Both the position numbers and the translations under genes were made by a program. From the NCBI RefSeq assembly GCF_006517815.1, contig NZ_CP041198.1, positions 558,001 through 622,000 of the forward strand: a stretch of DNA of 64,000 bases. The letters run 5' to 3'. This DNA is from Pseudarthrobacter sp. NIBRBAC000502770. GTDB lineage: Bacteria > Actinomycetota > Actinomycetes > Actinomycetales > Micrococcaceae. This document shows, one piece after another, positions 55,518-63,306 of the stretch (its first letter is position 1; each line of letters begins with the position of its first letter). The notes under the pieces are model-generated. The model did no database searches and was not told where the DNA came from. It worked only from the letters and a program-made list of their open reading frames with translations.

Positions 55518-57317
55518 TTAGTACTTCCTCACCATCGGCTCGTAGCGGGTAAAGACAACCGGCTTGGTGGCCAGCCGGATACCGGCGATTGATTCCGCCG
55601 ATCCGTCAGCCGGCGCATGGTCATCCTTGTACGCCATGGAGTGCTTCATGAATTTCTCGTCGTCACGCTCGGGGAAGTCCTCGCGGAAGTGTCCGCCGCG
55701 GGATTCCTCGCGGTGCAGGGCGGCCACGGTCATCACCTTGGCCAGTTCCAGCAGGAAGCCGAGTTCAACGGCCTCGAGCAGGTCCAGGTTGAAGCGCTTG
55801 CCCTTGTCCTGGACGTTGATGCGCTTGTAGCGCTCCTCGAAGGATGCGATGTCGCGCAGCACCTGGTTCAGGGTGTCCGCCGTCCGGAACACCTGCATGT
55901 TGGCATCCATGGTGTCCTGCAGTTCCTTGCGGATCTGGGCCACCTTTTCGTCGCCGGTGCCGTTGCGGGCAATGTCCAGCAGTTCGGTGGTGTAGCCCAG
56001 CGGGTTCTCCGGCAGTTCCACGAACTCGGCGGTCTTGGCGTACTCCGCGGCGGCGATGCCCGCACGCTTGCCGAAGACGTTGATGTCCAGCAGCGAGTTG
56101 GTGCCCAGGCGGTTGGAGCCGTGGACGGACACGCAGGCCACTTCACCGGCGGCGTAGAGGCCCGGGACCACGGTGTCGTTGTCCTGCAGGACCTCGGCGC
56201 TGATGTTGGTGGGAATGCCACCCATGGCGTAGTGCGCGGTGGGGAACACCGGCACGGGCTCCGTGTACGGTTCCACACCCAGGTAGGTGCGGGCGAACTC
56301 GGTGATGTCCGGGAGCTTGGCGTCGATGTGGGCCGGCTCCAGGTGGGTCAGGTCCAGCAGGACGTAGTCCTTGTTCGGGCCGCAGCCGCGGCCTTCGCGG
56401 ACCTCGTTGGCCATGGAGCGGGCCACGATGTCACGCGGCGCCAGGTCCTTGATGGTGGGGGCGTAACGCTCCATGAAGCGTTCACCCTCGGAGTTGCGGA
56501 GGATTGCGCCTTCACCGCGGGCGGCCTCGGAGAGCAGGATGCCCAGTCCGGCAAGGCCTGTCGGGTGGAACTGGAAGAACTCCATGTCTTCCAGGGGGAT
56601 GCCGCGGCGGAACGCGATGCCCATGCCGTCGCCGGTCAGGGTGTGGGCGTTGGACGTGGTCTTGAAGACCTTGCCGGCGCCACCGGAGGCGAACACCACG
56701 GACTTGGCCTGGAAAACGTGCAGTTCACCGGAGGCGAGGTCGTAGGAGACGACGCCGGCTACGCGCTTTTGCTTGTAAGGGGTGCCGTCTTCGCGGACAG
56801 CGTCCTCTTCAACCGTCAGCAGGTCCAGCACGTAGTACTCGTTGTAGAACTCGACGTTGTGCTTGACGCAGTTCTGGTACAGGGTCTGCAGGATCATGTG
56901 GCCGGTGCGGTCGGCGGCGTAGCATGCGCGGCGGACCGGAGCCTTGCCGTGGTCGCGGGTGTGGCCGCCGAACCGGCGCTGGTCGATGCGGCCTTCGGGC
57001 GTGCGGTTGAAGGGCAGGCCCATCTTTTCCAGGTCCAGCACGGCGTCGATGGCTTCCTTCGCCATGACCTCGGCAGCGTCCTGGTCAACCAGGTAGTCGC
57101 CGCCCTTGACGGTGTCGAACGTGTGCCATTCCCAGTTGTCTTCCTCGACATTGGCAAGGGCTGCACACATGCCACCCTGCGCCGCACCCGTGTGCGAGCG
57201 GGTGGGGTAGAGCTTGGTCAGTACTGCTGTGCGCGCGCGCTGACCGGATTCGATCGCGGCGCGCATGCCAGCGCCACCGGCACCGACGATGACGACGTCG
57301 TACTTATGGACCTGCAT
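55518..57317 (-). CDS. sdhA: Succinate dehydrogenase flavoprotein subunit
   Basis: The product is 599 residues from ATG 57317; a TTG at 57338 in the same frame is unlikely. It oxidises succinate to fumarate. The FAD motif is VVIVGAGGAGMRAA. The covalent FAD attachment is His42 in RSHTGAAQGG. Substrate and catalytic residues lie in EFFQFHPTGL, the Arg of APRDIVARSM, and TAHYAMGGIP. GSNRLGTNSLLDINVFG is another conserved block. A perfect 10-bp hairpin lies in the 108-nt gap between sdhD and sdhA. Confidence 0.98.
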   Translation of the reverse strand: MQVHKYDVVIVGAGGAGMRAAIESGQRARTAVLTKLYPTRSHTGAAQGGMCAALANVEEDNWEWHTFDTVKGGDYLVDQDAAEVMAKEAIDAVLDLEKMGLPFNRTPEGRIDQRRFGGHTRDHGKAPVRRACYAADRTGHMILQTLYQNCVKHNVEFYNEYYVLDLLTVEEDAVREDGTPYKQKRVAGVVSYDLASGELHVFQAKSVVFASGGAGKVFKTTSNAHTLTGDGMGIAFRRGIPLEDMEFFQFHPTGLAGLGILLSEAARGEGAILRNSEGERFMERYAPTIKDLAPRDIVARSMANEVREGRGCGPNKDYVLLDLTHLEPAHIDAKLPDITEFARTYLGVEPYTEPVPVFPTAHYAMGGIPTNISAEVLQDNDTVVPGLYAAGEVACVSVHGSNRLGTNSLLDINVFGKRAGIAAAEYAKTAEFVELPENPLGYTTELLDIARNGTGDEKVAQIRKELQDTMDANMQVFRTADTLNQVLRDIASFEERYKRINVQDKGKRFNLDLLEAVELGFLLELAKVMTVAALHREESRGGHFREDFPERDDEKFMKHSMAYKDDHAPADGSAESIAGIRLATKPVVFTRYEPMVRKY

Positions 57318-57384
57318 ACCAGACGCTCTTTCTCTCAAAATTCGCTATAAAACAACGGGGCGGCTTTGCCTGCTCCGCAAAACA

Positions 57385-57410
57385 GGGCCCGCGGATAAGC
57401 CCGCGGGCCC
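57385..57410 (-). other. Intercistronic hairpin between sdhD and sdhA
   Basis: GGGCCCGCGG (57385-57394) and CCGCGGGCCC (57401-57410) form a perfect stem with a 6-nt loop and no U-tract. It may protect or separate the membrane-anchor and catalytic parts of the transcript. Confidence 0.65.
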
Positions 57411-57425
57411 GGGGATGTGCCAGTG

Positions 57426-57887
57426 CTAGGCAGGGCAGAAACCACCCGGAAGGGCGACGCCGTTCACCACGGGGCACGGGTTGAAGGTGAAGATCACCAG
57501 GGTGCCCAGGAGGATGATGACCACTGCGGCCGCGTAAAGAACGGTCTTCAGCCAGCGCCGGGTGGATGTCTTCTCGGCGTAGTCGTTGATGATGGTCCGG
57601 ACGCCGTTGCTGCCGTGCAGCATGGCCAGCCAGAGCATGGCCAGGTCCCAGAACTGCCAGAACGGATCCGCCCACTTGCCGGCCACGAAGCCGAAGTCGA
57701 TGGCGTGGATGCCCTCGCCGACCATGAGGTTCACGAACAGGTGGCCGAAGATCAGCACCACCAGCACCACGCCGGAAAGGCGCATGAACAGCCAGGCGAT
57801 CATCTCGAAGTTGCCCTTGGAACCACCGCTGCGGCGGTACTGGGGAGCGACCCGGCCGCTGCGGGGGCTCTCGATCGTTGCAGTCAT
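57426..57887 (-). CDS. sdhD: Succinate dehydrogenase membrane anchor SdhD
   Basis: The product is 153 residues with three helices (EMIAWLFMRLSGVVLVVLIFGHLF; FWQFWDLAMLWLAMLHGSNG; LYAAAVVIILLGTLVIFTF). FGHLF and LHGSNGVRTIINDY hold the histidines that usually bind heme b or shape the quinone site. The last 20 residues carry two cysteines outside the membrane (NPCPVV, GGFCPA), an unusual tail. It starts 3 nt after the sdhC stop. Confidence 0.92.
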   Translation of the reverse strand: MTATIESPRSGRVAPQYRRSGGSKGNFEMIAWLFMRLSGVVLVVLIFGHLFVNLMVGEGIHAIDFGFVAGKWADPFWQFWDLAMLWLAMLHGSNGVRTIINDYAEKTSTRRWLKTVLYAAAVVIILLGTLVIFTFNPCPVVNGVALPGGFCPA

Positions 57888-57890
57888 GGC

Positions 57891-58271
57891 TTAGTGACCT
57901 CCGAGGGCGAGGGACAGGTGGCGGATGGAGAAGGCAAGCATGGTCACAACCCAAAGGGCCAGGACTGCCCACAGCATCTGCCGCTGGTACTTGGCGCCCT
58001 TCTTCCAGAAGTCGACCGCGATGATCCGCAGGCCGTTGAAGGCGTGGAAGACGATGGCGGCAACAAGGCCGGTCTCACCCAGCGCCATCAGCGGATTCTT
58101 GTAGGCGCCGATCACGGCGGTGTAGGCCTCCGGTGACACACGCACCAAGGAGGTGTCCAGGACGTGGACCAACAAGAAGAAAAAGATCACTACACCGGTA
58201 ATACGGTGTCCTACCCAGGACCACATGCCTTCACGGCCGCGGTACAAGGTGCCAGCTGGTTTTGTCGGCAC
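57891..58271 (-). CDS. sdhC: Succinate dehydrogenase cytochrome b556 subunit SdhC
   Basis: The product is 126 residues. The GTG at 58271 has GGAGG upstream; longer readings to 58499 are rejected. GTLYRGREGMWSWVGHRITG is the family N-terminal motif, including the HRITG heme/quinone segment. Three helices follow, with HAFNGLRIIAVDFW as the second signature, where His is a likely heme ligand. It heads sdhCDAB, with a leader of about 80 nt from a clear promoter. Confidence 0.94.
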   Translation of the reverse strand: MPTKPAGTLYRGREGMWSWVGHRITGVVIFFFLLVHVLDTSLVRVSPEAYTAVIGAYKNPLMALGETGLVAAIVFHAFNGLRIIAVDFWKKGAKYQRQMLWAVLALWVVTMLAFSIRHLSLALGGH

Positions 58272-58359
58272 TGATAAACCTCCCTGCAACACAGCGGCGC
58301 TGGCATGAGATCCATGCGGGGGGAACGCCTGCTGCGAGAGCACTCGTAGCTCAGGCCTA

Positions 58360-58388
58360 AATCTAGGCTTCGCTAACAGCTTATTCAA
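58360..58388 (-). promoter_or_regulatory. Promoter of sdhCDAB
   Basis: On the minus strand, TTGAAT (58383-58388) and TAGATT (58360-58365) are separated by exactly 17 nt, a good housekeeping-sigma match. Transcription would start about 80 nt before sdhC. Confidence 0.7.
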
Positions 58389-58533
58389 TTTAGTCGTTTG
58401 TTGGTGCCCAGTACTGGAGCGGATTTTGCAGGGAAATGAGACGAACGCCACATCATTGCAGGCGCCAGGGCACGTGGGCAGCCCAAAAGCAGCGCCCATC
58501 CGCCGCCACAGGAGCGGCCGGCGGCCCTTCGGC

Positions 58534-58539
58534 TAAAGT
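58534..58539 (+). promoter_or_regulatory. -10 element of manC, probable leaderless start
   Basis: TAAAGT ends 7 nt before the ATG at 58547; there is no ribosome site. No -35 is evident. Confidence 0.5.
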
Positions 58540-58546
58540 AGCCGTG

Positions 58547-59680
58547 ATGAGTACAGACAAAGTGACAAGCCCGGCTTCACCCATTGACCGCTTCATTGCG
58601 GTGATTCCGGCAGGCGGAGTGGGGACCCGCCTCTGGCCCCTGTCACGAGCAGCAGCTCCCAAGTTCCTTCACGATCTCACAGGATCGGGCAGCACCTTGC
58701 TGCGCGCCACCTACGACCGGTTGCACCCCCTCGCGGGCGACCGGATGCTGGTGGTGACAGGGCAGGCCCACCGCGCAGCAGTGTGCCGCCAGCTCCCTGA
58801 GGTCCGCGACTCGGACCTGGTCCTGGAATCGGAACCCAAGGACTCGGGTGCGGCGATCGGCCTCGCGGCCGCAATCCTGCACGAACGCGATCCCGACACC
58901 ATCATGGGGTCCTTCGCCGCCGACCAGGTGATCAGCCCGGATGACCTGTTCCAGCAGGCAGTCCGGGAAGCGATCCACACCGCTGCTACCGGCAAGATCG
59001 TGACCATCGGCATCAAGCCCACCCACCCGTCCACCGGCTTTGGCTACATCCGTTCCGGCAAGGCGCTGCACATCGACGGCGCGCCCAGCGCCCACGACGT
59101 TGTGGAGTTCGTGGAAAAGCCGGACGAGATTGTGGCGCAGCAGTACGTGGACAGCGGAGACTATGTCTGGAATGCCGGCATGTTCGTGGCGCCCGTGTCG
59201 CTGATGCTCAAGCACCTCGAAGCCAACCAGCCCGAACTCTTCCAGGGCCTCCAGGAAATCGCCCGGGCCTGGGATACACCCCAGCGCGACGAGGTAACGG
59301 CCCGGATTTGGCCCACCCTGCCCAAGATCGCCATTGACTACGCCGTGGCCGAGCCCGCCGCCGAAGCCGGGGACGTCGCCGTCGTGCCCGGTACTTTCCG
59401 CTGGGACGACGTTGGCGACTTCGCCTCGGTTGGGCGCCTCAACAGCGCCAAGGAAGTGGATGACGTCACTGTCCTTGGCGAAGGCGCCCGCGTGTTCACC
59501 GAGAACTCCAGCGGCGTTGTTGTCACCGACACCAAGCGCGTCATCGCGCTGATCGGCATCCAGGATGTTGTCATCGTGGACACGCCGGACGCCCTCCTGG
59601 TGACCACCATGGCCAATTCCCAGCGCGTGAAGGCTGCCGTGGATGCGCTCAAGGCGAGCGGGGACACGGACGTTCTCTGA
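58547..59680 (+). CDS. manC: Mannose-1-phosphate guanylyltransferase
   Basis: The product is 377 residues. It makes GDP-mannose from GTP and mannose-1-phosphate. The nucleotidyltransferase signature is PAGGVGTRLWPLSRAAAPKFL. FAADQVI, STGFGYIRSG, VVEFVEKPD and YVWNAGMFVAP follow the ManC/GMP order. The C-terminal isomerase domain of bifunctional ManC is absent, as is usual in actinobacteria. GDP-mannose could serve the GT4 enzyme at 11315 and lipomannan synthesis; that link is inference. The start is chosen for its -10 hexamer; the frame is open to 58436. Confidence 0.94.
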   Translation: MSTDKVTSPASPIDRFIAVIPAGGVGTRLWPLSRAAAPKFLHDLTGSGSTLLRATYDRLHPLAGDRMLVVTGQAHRAAVCRQLPEVRDSDLVLESEPKDSGAAIGLAAAILHERDPDTIMGSFAADQVISPDDLFQQAVREAIHTAATGKIVTIGIKPTHPSTGFGYIRSGKALHIDGAPSAHDVVEFVEKPDEIVAQQYVDSGDYVWNAGMFVAPVSLMLKHLEANQPELFQGLQEIARAWDTPQRDEVTARIWPTLPKIAIDYAVAEPAAEAGDVAVVPGTFRWDDVGDFASVGRLNSAKEVDDVTVLGEGARVFTENSSGVVVTDTKRVIALIGIQDVVIVDTPDALLVTTMANSQRVKAAVDALKASGDTDVL

Positions 59681-59685
59681 CCGGA

Positions 59686-59715
59686 GTCCTGCCGGCGCCA
59701 TGGTGCCGGCAGGAC
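59686..59715 (+). terminator. Terminator-like hairpin after manC
   Basis: GTCCTGCCGGC (59686-59696) and GCCGGCAGGAC (59705-59715) form an 11-bp stem with an 8-nt loop. There is no U-tract. Confidence 0.6.
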
Positions 59716-59764
59716 CGGAATGTAATGCGCCGTCAGGGATGGGCGCTAAACCCGCCACCCTCGC

Positions 59765-59770
59765 TAGAGT
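59765..59770 (+). promoter_or_regulatory. -10 element of the M20 hydrolase, leaderless
   Basis: TAGAGT ends 6 nt before the GTG at 59777, with no ribosome site. Transcription would start on or next to the start codon. Confidence 0.55.
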
Positions 59771-59776
59771 GAAACA

Positions 59777-60994
59777 GTGCGCAATTACACTACTGAAGCC
59801 GAGCCCACCGCCCTGGTGGCCCCCTGGCTCGAACCGCTCCTGCCGGACCTGATCGAATTCCGCCGGGACCTGCATGCGCACCCGGAACTGTCCTTCAAGG
59901 AGTTCCGCACCACCGACAAGCTCGCCGAACGGCTCGAAGCCGCAGGGCTGAGCCCGCGCCGCCTGGAGGGCACCGGCCTGACGGTGGACGTGGGCGAGGG
60001 ACCCATCGCCACAGCACTGCGCGGCGACATCGATGCCTTGCCCATCATCGAGGAGACGGGCCTGCCCTTCGCTTCGAAGAACCATGGTGTCACGCACGCC
60101 TGCGGCCACGACGTGCACACCACCACCATGCTGGGCATTGCCCTGGTTTTGCAGCGCATGCACCAGGAATCGCCCCTTGGCGCCACCGTCCGGATCATCT
60201 TCCAGCCCGCCGAGGAAACCATGCCCGGCGGCGCGCACGCGTGCATTGAGCAGGGCGTGCTGGACGGCGTCCCCCGGATCCTCGCGCTGCACTGCGACCC
60301 CCGCATCGAAGTGGGAAAGGTGGGTACCCGGATCGGGGCCATCACGTCCGCGTCGGACACCATTCGGATCGAGCTGTCCGGGCGCGGCGGCCACACGTCC
60401 CGGCCGCACCTCACCGAGGACCTGGTGTTCGCGCTGGCGCAGATCGCCGTCAACGTTCCGGCCGTCCTGTCCCGCCGGGTGGACGTCCGCAGCGGGGTCT
60501 CCGTGGTGTGGGGCCAGATCACCGCCGGATCGGCGCCCAACGCCATTCCCGGCTCGGGCTACATGGCCGGAACCATGCGCTGCCTGGACCGGGACGCCTG
60601 GCATGCCGCCGGTGAACTGCTGGACGAAGTGGTGCATCAGGTGGCCGCGCCCTACGGCGTGGACGTCCACCTGGAACACACCAGGGGAGTGCCGCCCGTG
60701 GTCAACTCCGAACACGAGACAGCCATCATCGAAGCGGCCGCCCGTGCTGAAATCGGCGAGAGCGCCGTGGTCCTGACACCCCAGTCCATGGGCGGCGAGG
60801 ACTTTGCCTGGTTCCTCGCTGAACTTCCCGGTGCCATGATGCGCCTTGGCACCAAAACGCCCGGCGGCGAGGATTACGACCTGCACCGCGGCGACTACAT
60901 CCTGGACGAGCGCTCTTTGGGCCTCGGCATCAGGGTGCTCACCGCGGCAGCCCTGCGCACCATCCGCGACCTGGAGCCGGCACCCCTTTCCTAG
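59777..60994 (+). CDS. M20-family amidohydrolase (hippurate hydrolase-like)
   Basis: The product is 405 residues. IEFRRDLHAHPELSFKEF is the N-terminal signature of the M20D/hippuricase branch. Metal ligands are in THACGHDVHTT, the catalytic pair in QPAEETMPGGAHACI, and the dimerisation domain contains SGRGGHTSRPH. The C-terminal MGGEDFAWFLAE includes the last ligand. It cleaves an N-acyl amino acid or similar amide in the cytoplasm; the exact substrate is unknown. It is a single gene with hairpins before and after it. Confidence 0.92.
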   Translation: MRNYTTEAEPTALVAPWLEPLLPDLIEFRRDLHAHPELSFKEFRTTDKLAERLEAAGLSPRRLEGTGLTVDVGEGPIATALRGDIDALPIIEETGLPFASKNHGVTHACGHDVHTTTMLGIALVLQRMHQESPLGATVRIIFQPAEETMPGGAHACIEQGVLDGVPRILALHCDPRIEVGKVGTRIGAITSASDTIRIELSGRGGHTSRPHLTEDLVFALAQIAVNVPAVLSRRVDVRSGVSVVWGQITAGSAPNAIPGSGYMAGTMRCLDRDAWHAAGELLDEVVHQVAAPYGVDVHLEHTRGVPPVVNSEHETAIIEAAARAEIGESAVVLTPQSMGGEDFAWFLAELPGAMMRLGTKTPGGEDYDLHRGDYILDERSLGLGIRVLTAAALRTIRDLEPAPLS

Positions 60995-61004
60995 CGCGGA
61001 CGAC

Positions 61005-61028
61005 GGTCCGGCACGGTGGTGCCGGACC
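61005..61028 (+). terminator. Terminator-like hairpin after the M20 gene
   Basis: GGTCCGGCAC (61005-61014) and GTGCCGGACC (61019-61028) form a perfect 10-bp stem with a GGTG loop. Confidence 0.65.
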
Positions 61029-61080
61029 GCCGCCGGTGAGTACGACGACGATGCTGGCCTTGGGTGCCGCCACCATAGAT

Positions 61081-61112
61081 AAGTTGTGCACAACTTAGTT
61101 GTGCGCTATTGT
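61081..61112 (+). promoter_or_regulatory. OhrR operator and leaderless promoter
   Basis: AAGTTGTGCACAACTT (61081-61096) is a perfect 16-bp palindrome. It includes the -35-like TTGTGC (61084-61089), 17 nt before TATTGT (61107-61112). The -10 ends 6 nt before the ohrR ATG. A half-related AGTTGTGCGC follows. The layout fits autorepression by OhrR. Confidence 0.75.
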
Positions 61113-61118
61113 AGTTCC

Positions 61119-61553
61119 ATGACCGAAGCACCCCGCCTGGACCGGCAAGTATGTTTTGCGCTCTATTCGGCATCCCGGGCCGCCACCGCCGTTTACCGGC
61201 CGGTGCTGGACGAGCTGGGCCTCACCTATCCGCAGTATCTGGTCATGCTGGTGCTGTGGGAGAGCGAGCCGCGGGGCGTCAAGGAACTTGGTGGGGAACT
61301 CGGCCTTGATTCGGGCACGCTGTCGCCCCTCCTCAAGCGCCTGGAGTCACTCGGGTTCGTGGAACGCCGGCGGTCCGGCGAGGACGAACGACGGGTCGCG
61401 ATCCACCTCACGCCGGCCGGGCGGAGCCTCAGCGAACCTGCCCGGGCCATCCCGCAGCGGTTGGCAGACGCTGCCGGGCTCTCCCTGGACGAACTGGAAC
61501 AGCTCCGCTCCACCCTGGGCAAGCTCACCTCCGCGCTGCATGAATCCCTCTGA
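61119..61553 (+). CDS. ohrR: OhrR, MarR-family peroxide-sensing repressor
   Basis: The product is 144 residues from ATG 61119. The redox-sensing cysteine is Cys12 in RQVCFALYSASR, the position of the reactive Cys in OhrR proteins. No second C-terminal cysteine is seen, so it is of the 1-Cys type that reacts with low-molecular-weight thiols. The winged helix includes LTYPQYLVMLVLWE, VKELGGELGLDSGTLSPLLKRLE and the wing RRRSGEDERRVAI. Organic peroxides oxidise Cys12 and release the repressor. The ohr gene follows 44 nt later. Confidence 0.95.
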   Translation: MTEAPRLDRQVCFALYSASRAATAVYRPVLDELGLTYPQYLVMLVLWESEPRGVKELGGELGLDSGTLSPLLKRLESLGFVERRRSGEDERRVAIHLTPAGRSLSEPARAIPQRLADAAGLSLDELEQLRSTLGKLTSALHESL

Positions 61554-61597
61554 CCGCTGAACCAGGCACCATTCCATCTACAGGACGGACTATTTTC

Positions 61598-62029
61598 GTG
61601 AAGACCCTTTATACCGCCGAGGCGCTGGCTTCAGGCGAAGGCCGTGACGGCACCGCACGCAGCAATGACGGCAAACTGGCCGTGGACCTTGCCAGCCCCG
61701 CCGAACTCGGCGGCAGCGGACAGGGCACCAACCCCGAACAGCTCTTTGCCGCCGGCTATGCCGCCTGCTTCCATTCCGCACTGCGGCTGGTTGGCCGCAA
61801 GGCGGGCGCAGACCTCACCGACTCGGCCGTAGCGGCAAAAATCCACCTTGGGCAACTGGACGGCGGCGCCGGCTTTGGGCTGGCCGCCGAGCTGGAAATC
61901 GCCCTCCCCGCGCTGGACTTGGCCACCGCGGAAGACCTGGTGGCCAAGGCGCACCAGGTCTGCCCCTATTCGAATGCCACCCGCGGCAACATCAATGTCG
62001 ACCTCAAGATTCTGGAGTACGCAGCATGA
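61598..62029 (+). CDS. ohr: Organic hydroperoxide reductase Ohr
   Basis: The product is 143 residues; GTG start at 61598 with GGACGGA upstream at longer spacing. It reduces organic peroxides using a thiol pair, Cys57 (YAACFHSAL) and Cys122 (HQVCPYSNATRGN). Arg21 and Glu47, which activate the peroxidatic cysteine, are also visible (TARSNDG; NPEQLFAAGY). The stop overlaps the oxidoreductase start (ATGA). It is regulated by OhrR. Confidence 0.97.
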   Translation: MKTLYTAEALASGEGRDGTARSNDGKLAVDLASPAELGGSGQGTNPEQLFAAGYAACFHSALRLVGRKAGADLTDSAVAAKIHLGQLDGGAGFGLAAELEIALPALDLATAEDLVAKAHQVCPYSNATRGNINVDLKILEYAA

Positions 62030-63042
62030 GCACAGCCCTCGCAACCACTACCCGGGAAATCCGGCTCGCGTCCCGCCCCGTGGGGCGCCCTTCCGGTGAC
62101 AACTTCGAACTCGCAGAGTCGCCGCTGCCCGCGCTCGAAGACGGCCAGATCCTGGTGCGCAACCTCTTCATGTCCGTGGACCCCTACATGCGGGGCCGCA
62201 TGAACGACGTCAAGTCCTACTCCGCGCCCTTCGCCGTGGGCAAAGCGCTCGACGGCGGCGCAGTAGGTGAGGTGGTCGCATCCCGTTCGTCGGCACACCA
62301 GGAGGGCGACGTCGTCGTCCATTCCCTGGGCTGGCGGGAGTATGCGGTGGTGGACGGCAGCGCCGCAACCCCGGCCCGCACCGACCTGGCCCCGGCTTCC
62401 GCCTTCCTTGGTGCCCTGGGAATGACCGGGCTGACCGCCTATTCCGGCCTCTTGAAGGTCGCTGACTTCAAGCCGGGGGACGCGGTGTTCGTCTCCGGTG
62501 CCGCCGGCGCGGTGGGTTCCCTGGTGGGCCAGATCGCCAAGGCGATGGGCGCTTCACGGGTCATCGGCTCGGCCGGTTCGCCTGCCAAGGTGGCGCGCCT
62601 CCTGGAGCTCGGCTTCGACGCCGCGTTCGACTATCACGAAGGTCCGGTCGTGGAGCAGCTGGCGAAGGCGGCGGGCCCGGCCGGCATCGACGTCTACTTC
62701 GACAACGTTGGCGGGGAACACCTGGAGGCCGCCCTGTCAGTCCTCAACGTTGGCGGCCGGGTGGCGATGTGCGGCGCAATCGCGCAGTACAACTCCACCG
62801 AACCGACTCCGGCGCCCCACAACCTGATGCAGGCCATCGGCAAGCAACTGACGCTCCGCGGCTTCCTGGTAGGCGGTCAGCGGCAGCACGCGGCGGAGTT
62901 CGCGGAAAAGATGGCAGGCTGGCTCGCGGACGGGACCGTGCGGTACGACGAGACAATCGTGGACGGCCTGGAGAACGCGCCGCAGGCCTTTATGGACCTC
63001 CTGGACGGGGCAAACACCGGCAAGATGCTGGTCCGGTTGTAG
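62026..63042 (+). CDS. NADP-dependent MDR oxidoreductase coupled to Ohr
   Basis: The product is 338 residues. It is a zinc-independent medium-chain reductase of the leukotriene B4 dehydrogenase/curcumin-reductase type: NLFMSVDPYMRGRMND, LGALGMTGLTAYSGLL, VSGAAGAVGSLVGQIAKAMGASRVIGSAGS and the C-terminal NTGKMLVRL. Such enzymes reduce alpha,beta-unsaturated carbonyls, which arise from lipid peroxidation. The ATGA overlap with ohr suggests a three-gene response: sense organic peroxide, reduce it, and clear the aldehyde/enone products. The last step is inference. Confidence 0.92.
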   Translation: MSTALATTTREIRLASRPVGRPSGDNFELAESPLPALEDGQILVRNLFMSVDPYMRGRMNDVKSYSAPFAVGKALDGGAVGEVVASRSSAHQEGDVVVHSLGWREYAVVDGSAATPARTDLAPASAFLGALGMTGLTAYSGLLKVADFKPGDAVFVSGAAGAVGSLVGQIAKAMGASRVIGSAGSPAKVARLLELGFDAAFDYHEGPVVEQLAKAAGPAGIDVYFDNVGGEHLEAALSVLNVGGRVAMCGAIAQYNSTEPTPAPHNLMQAIGKQLTLRGFLVGGQRQHAAEFAEKMAGWLADGTVRYDETIVDGLENAPQAFMDLLDGANTGKMLVRL

Positions 63043-63069
63043 CCCGGCGATCATAACCACAGAACAAAC

Positions 63070-63108
63070 AGCAGTAGGGGCGCCTCCTTTGGGGGCGCCC
63101 CTACTGCT
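63070..63108 (+). terminator. Terminator of ohrR-ohr-oxidoreductase
   Basis: AGCAGTAGGGGCGCC (63070-63084) and GGCGCCCCTACTGCT (63094-63108) form a perfect 15-bp stem followed by TGG. Confidence 0.8.
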
Positions 63109-63306
63109 TGGTAACAACTTGTAAACAATCTCCGGGGCCAGCTCCCGCCGTGCTATTGGGACGTGGCGCAGGCCACTAAAGTAAGTGCCATCAGTGCGCT
63201 CCGGCGCAGTGCTGCGTGCCTTCAGTGAAAACAGAATTTCAGCGCCGAAACGGACACTCATTGAATTCCAGCCCGTAGTGCCACTCGCATCACCCCTGGA
63301 GGAAAA

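Noticed and set aside
55617..57350. 577-codon plus-strand ORF opposite sdhA
   Set aside because: Antisense shadow; sdhA has all FAD and active-site motifs.
58643..61093. 816-codon minus-strand ORF opposite manC and the M20 gene
   Set aside because: Antisense shadow across two genes and two hairpins.
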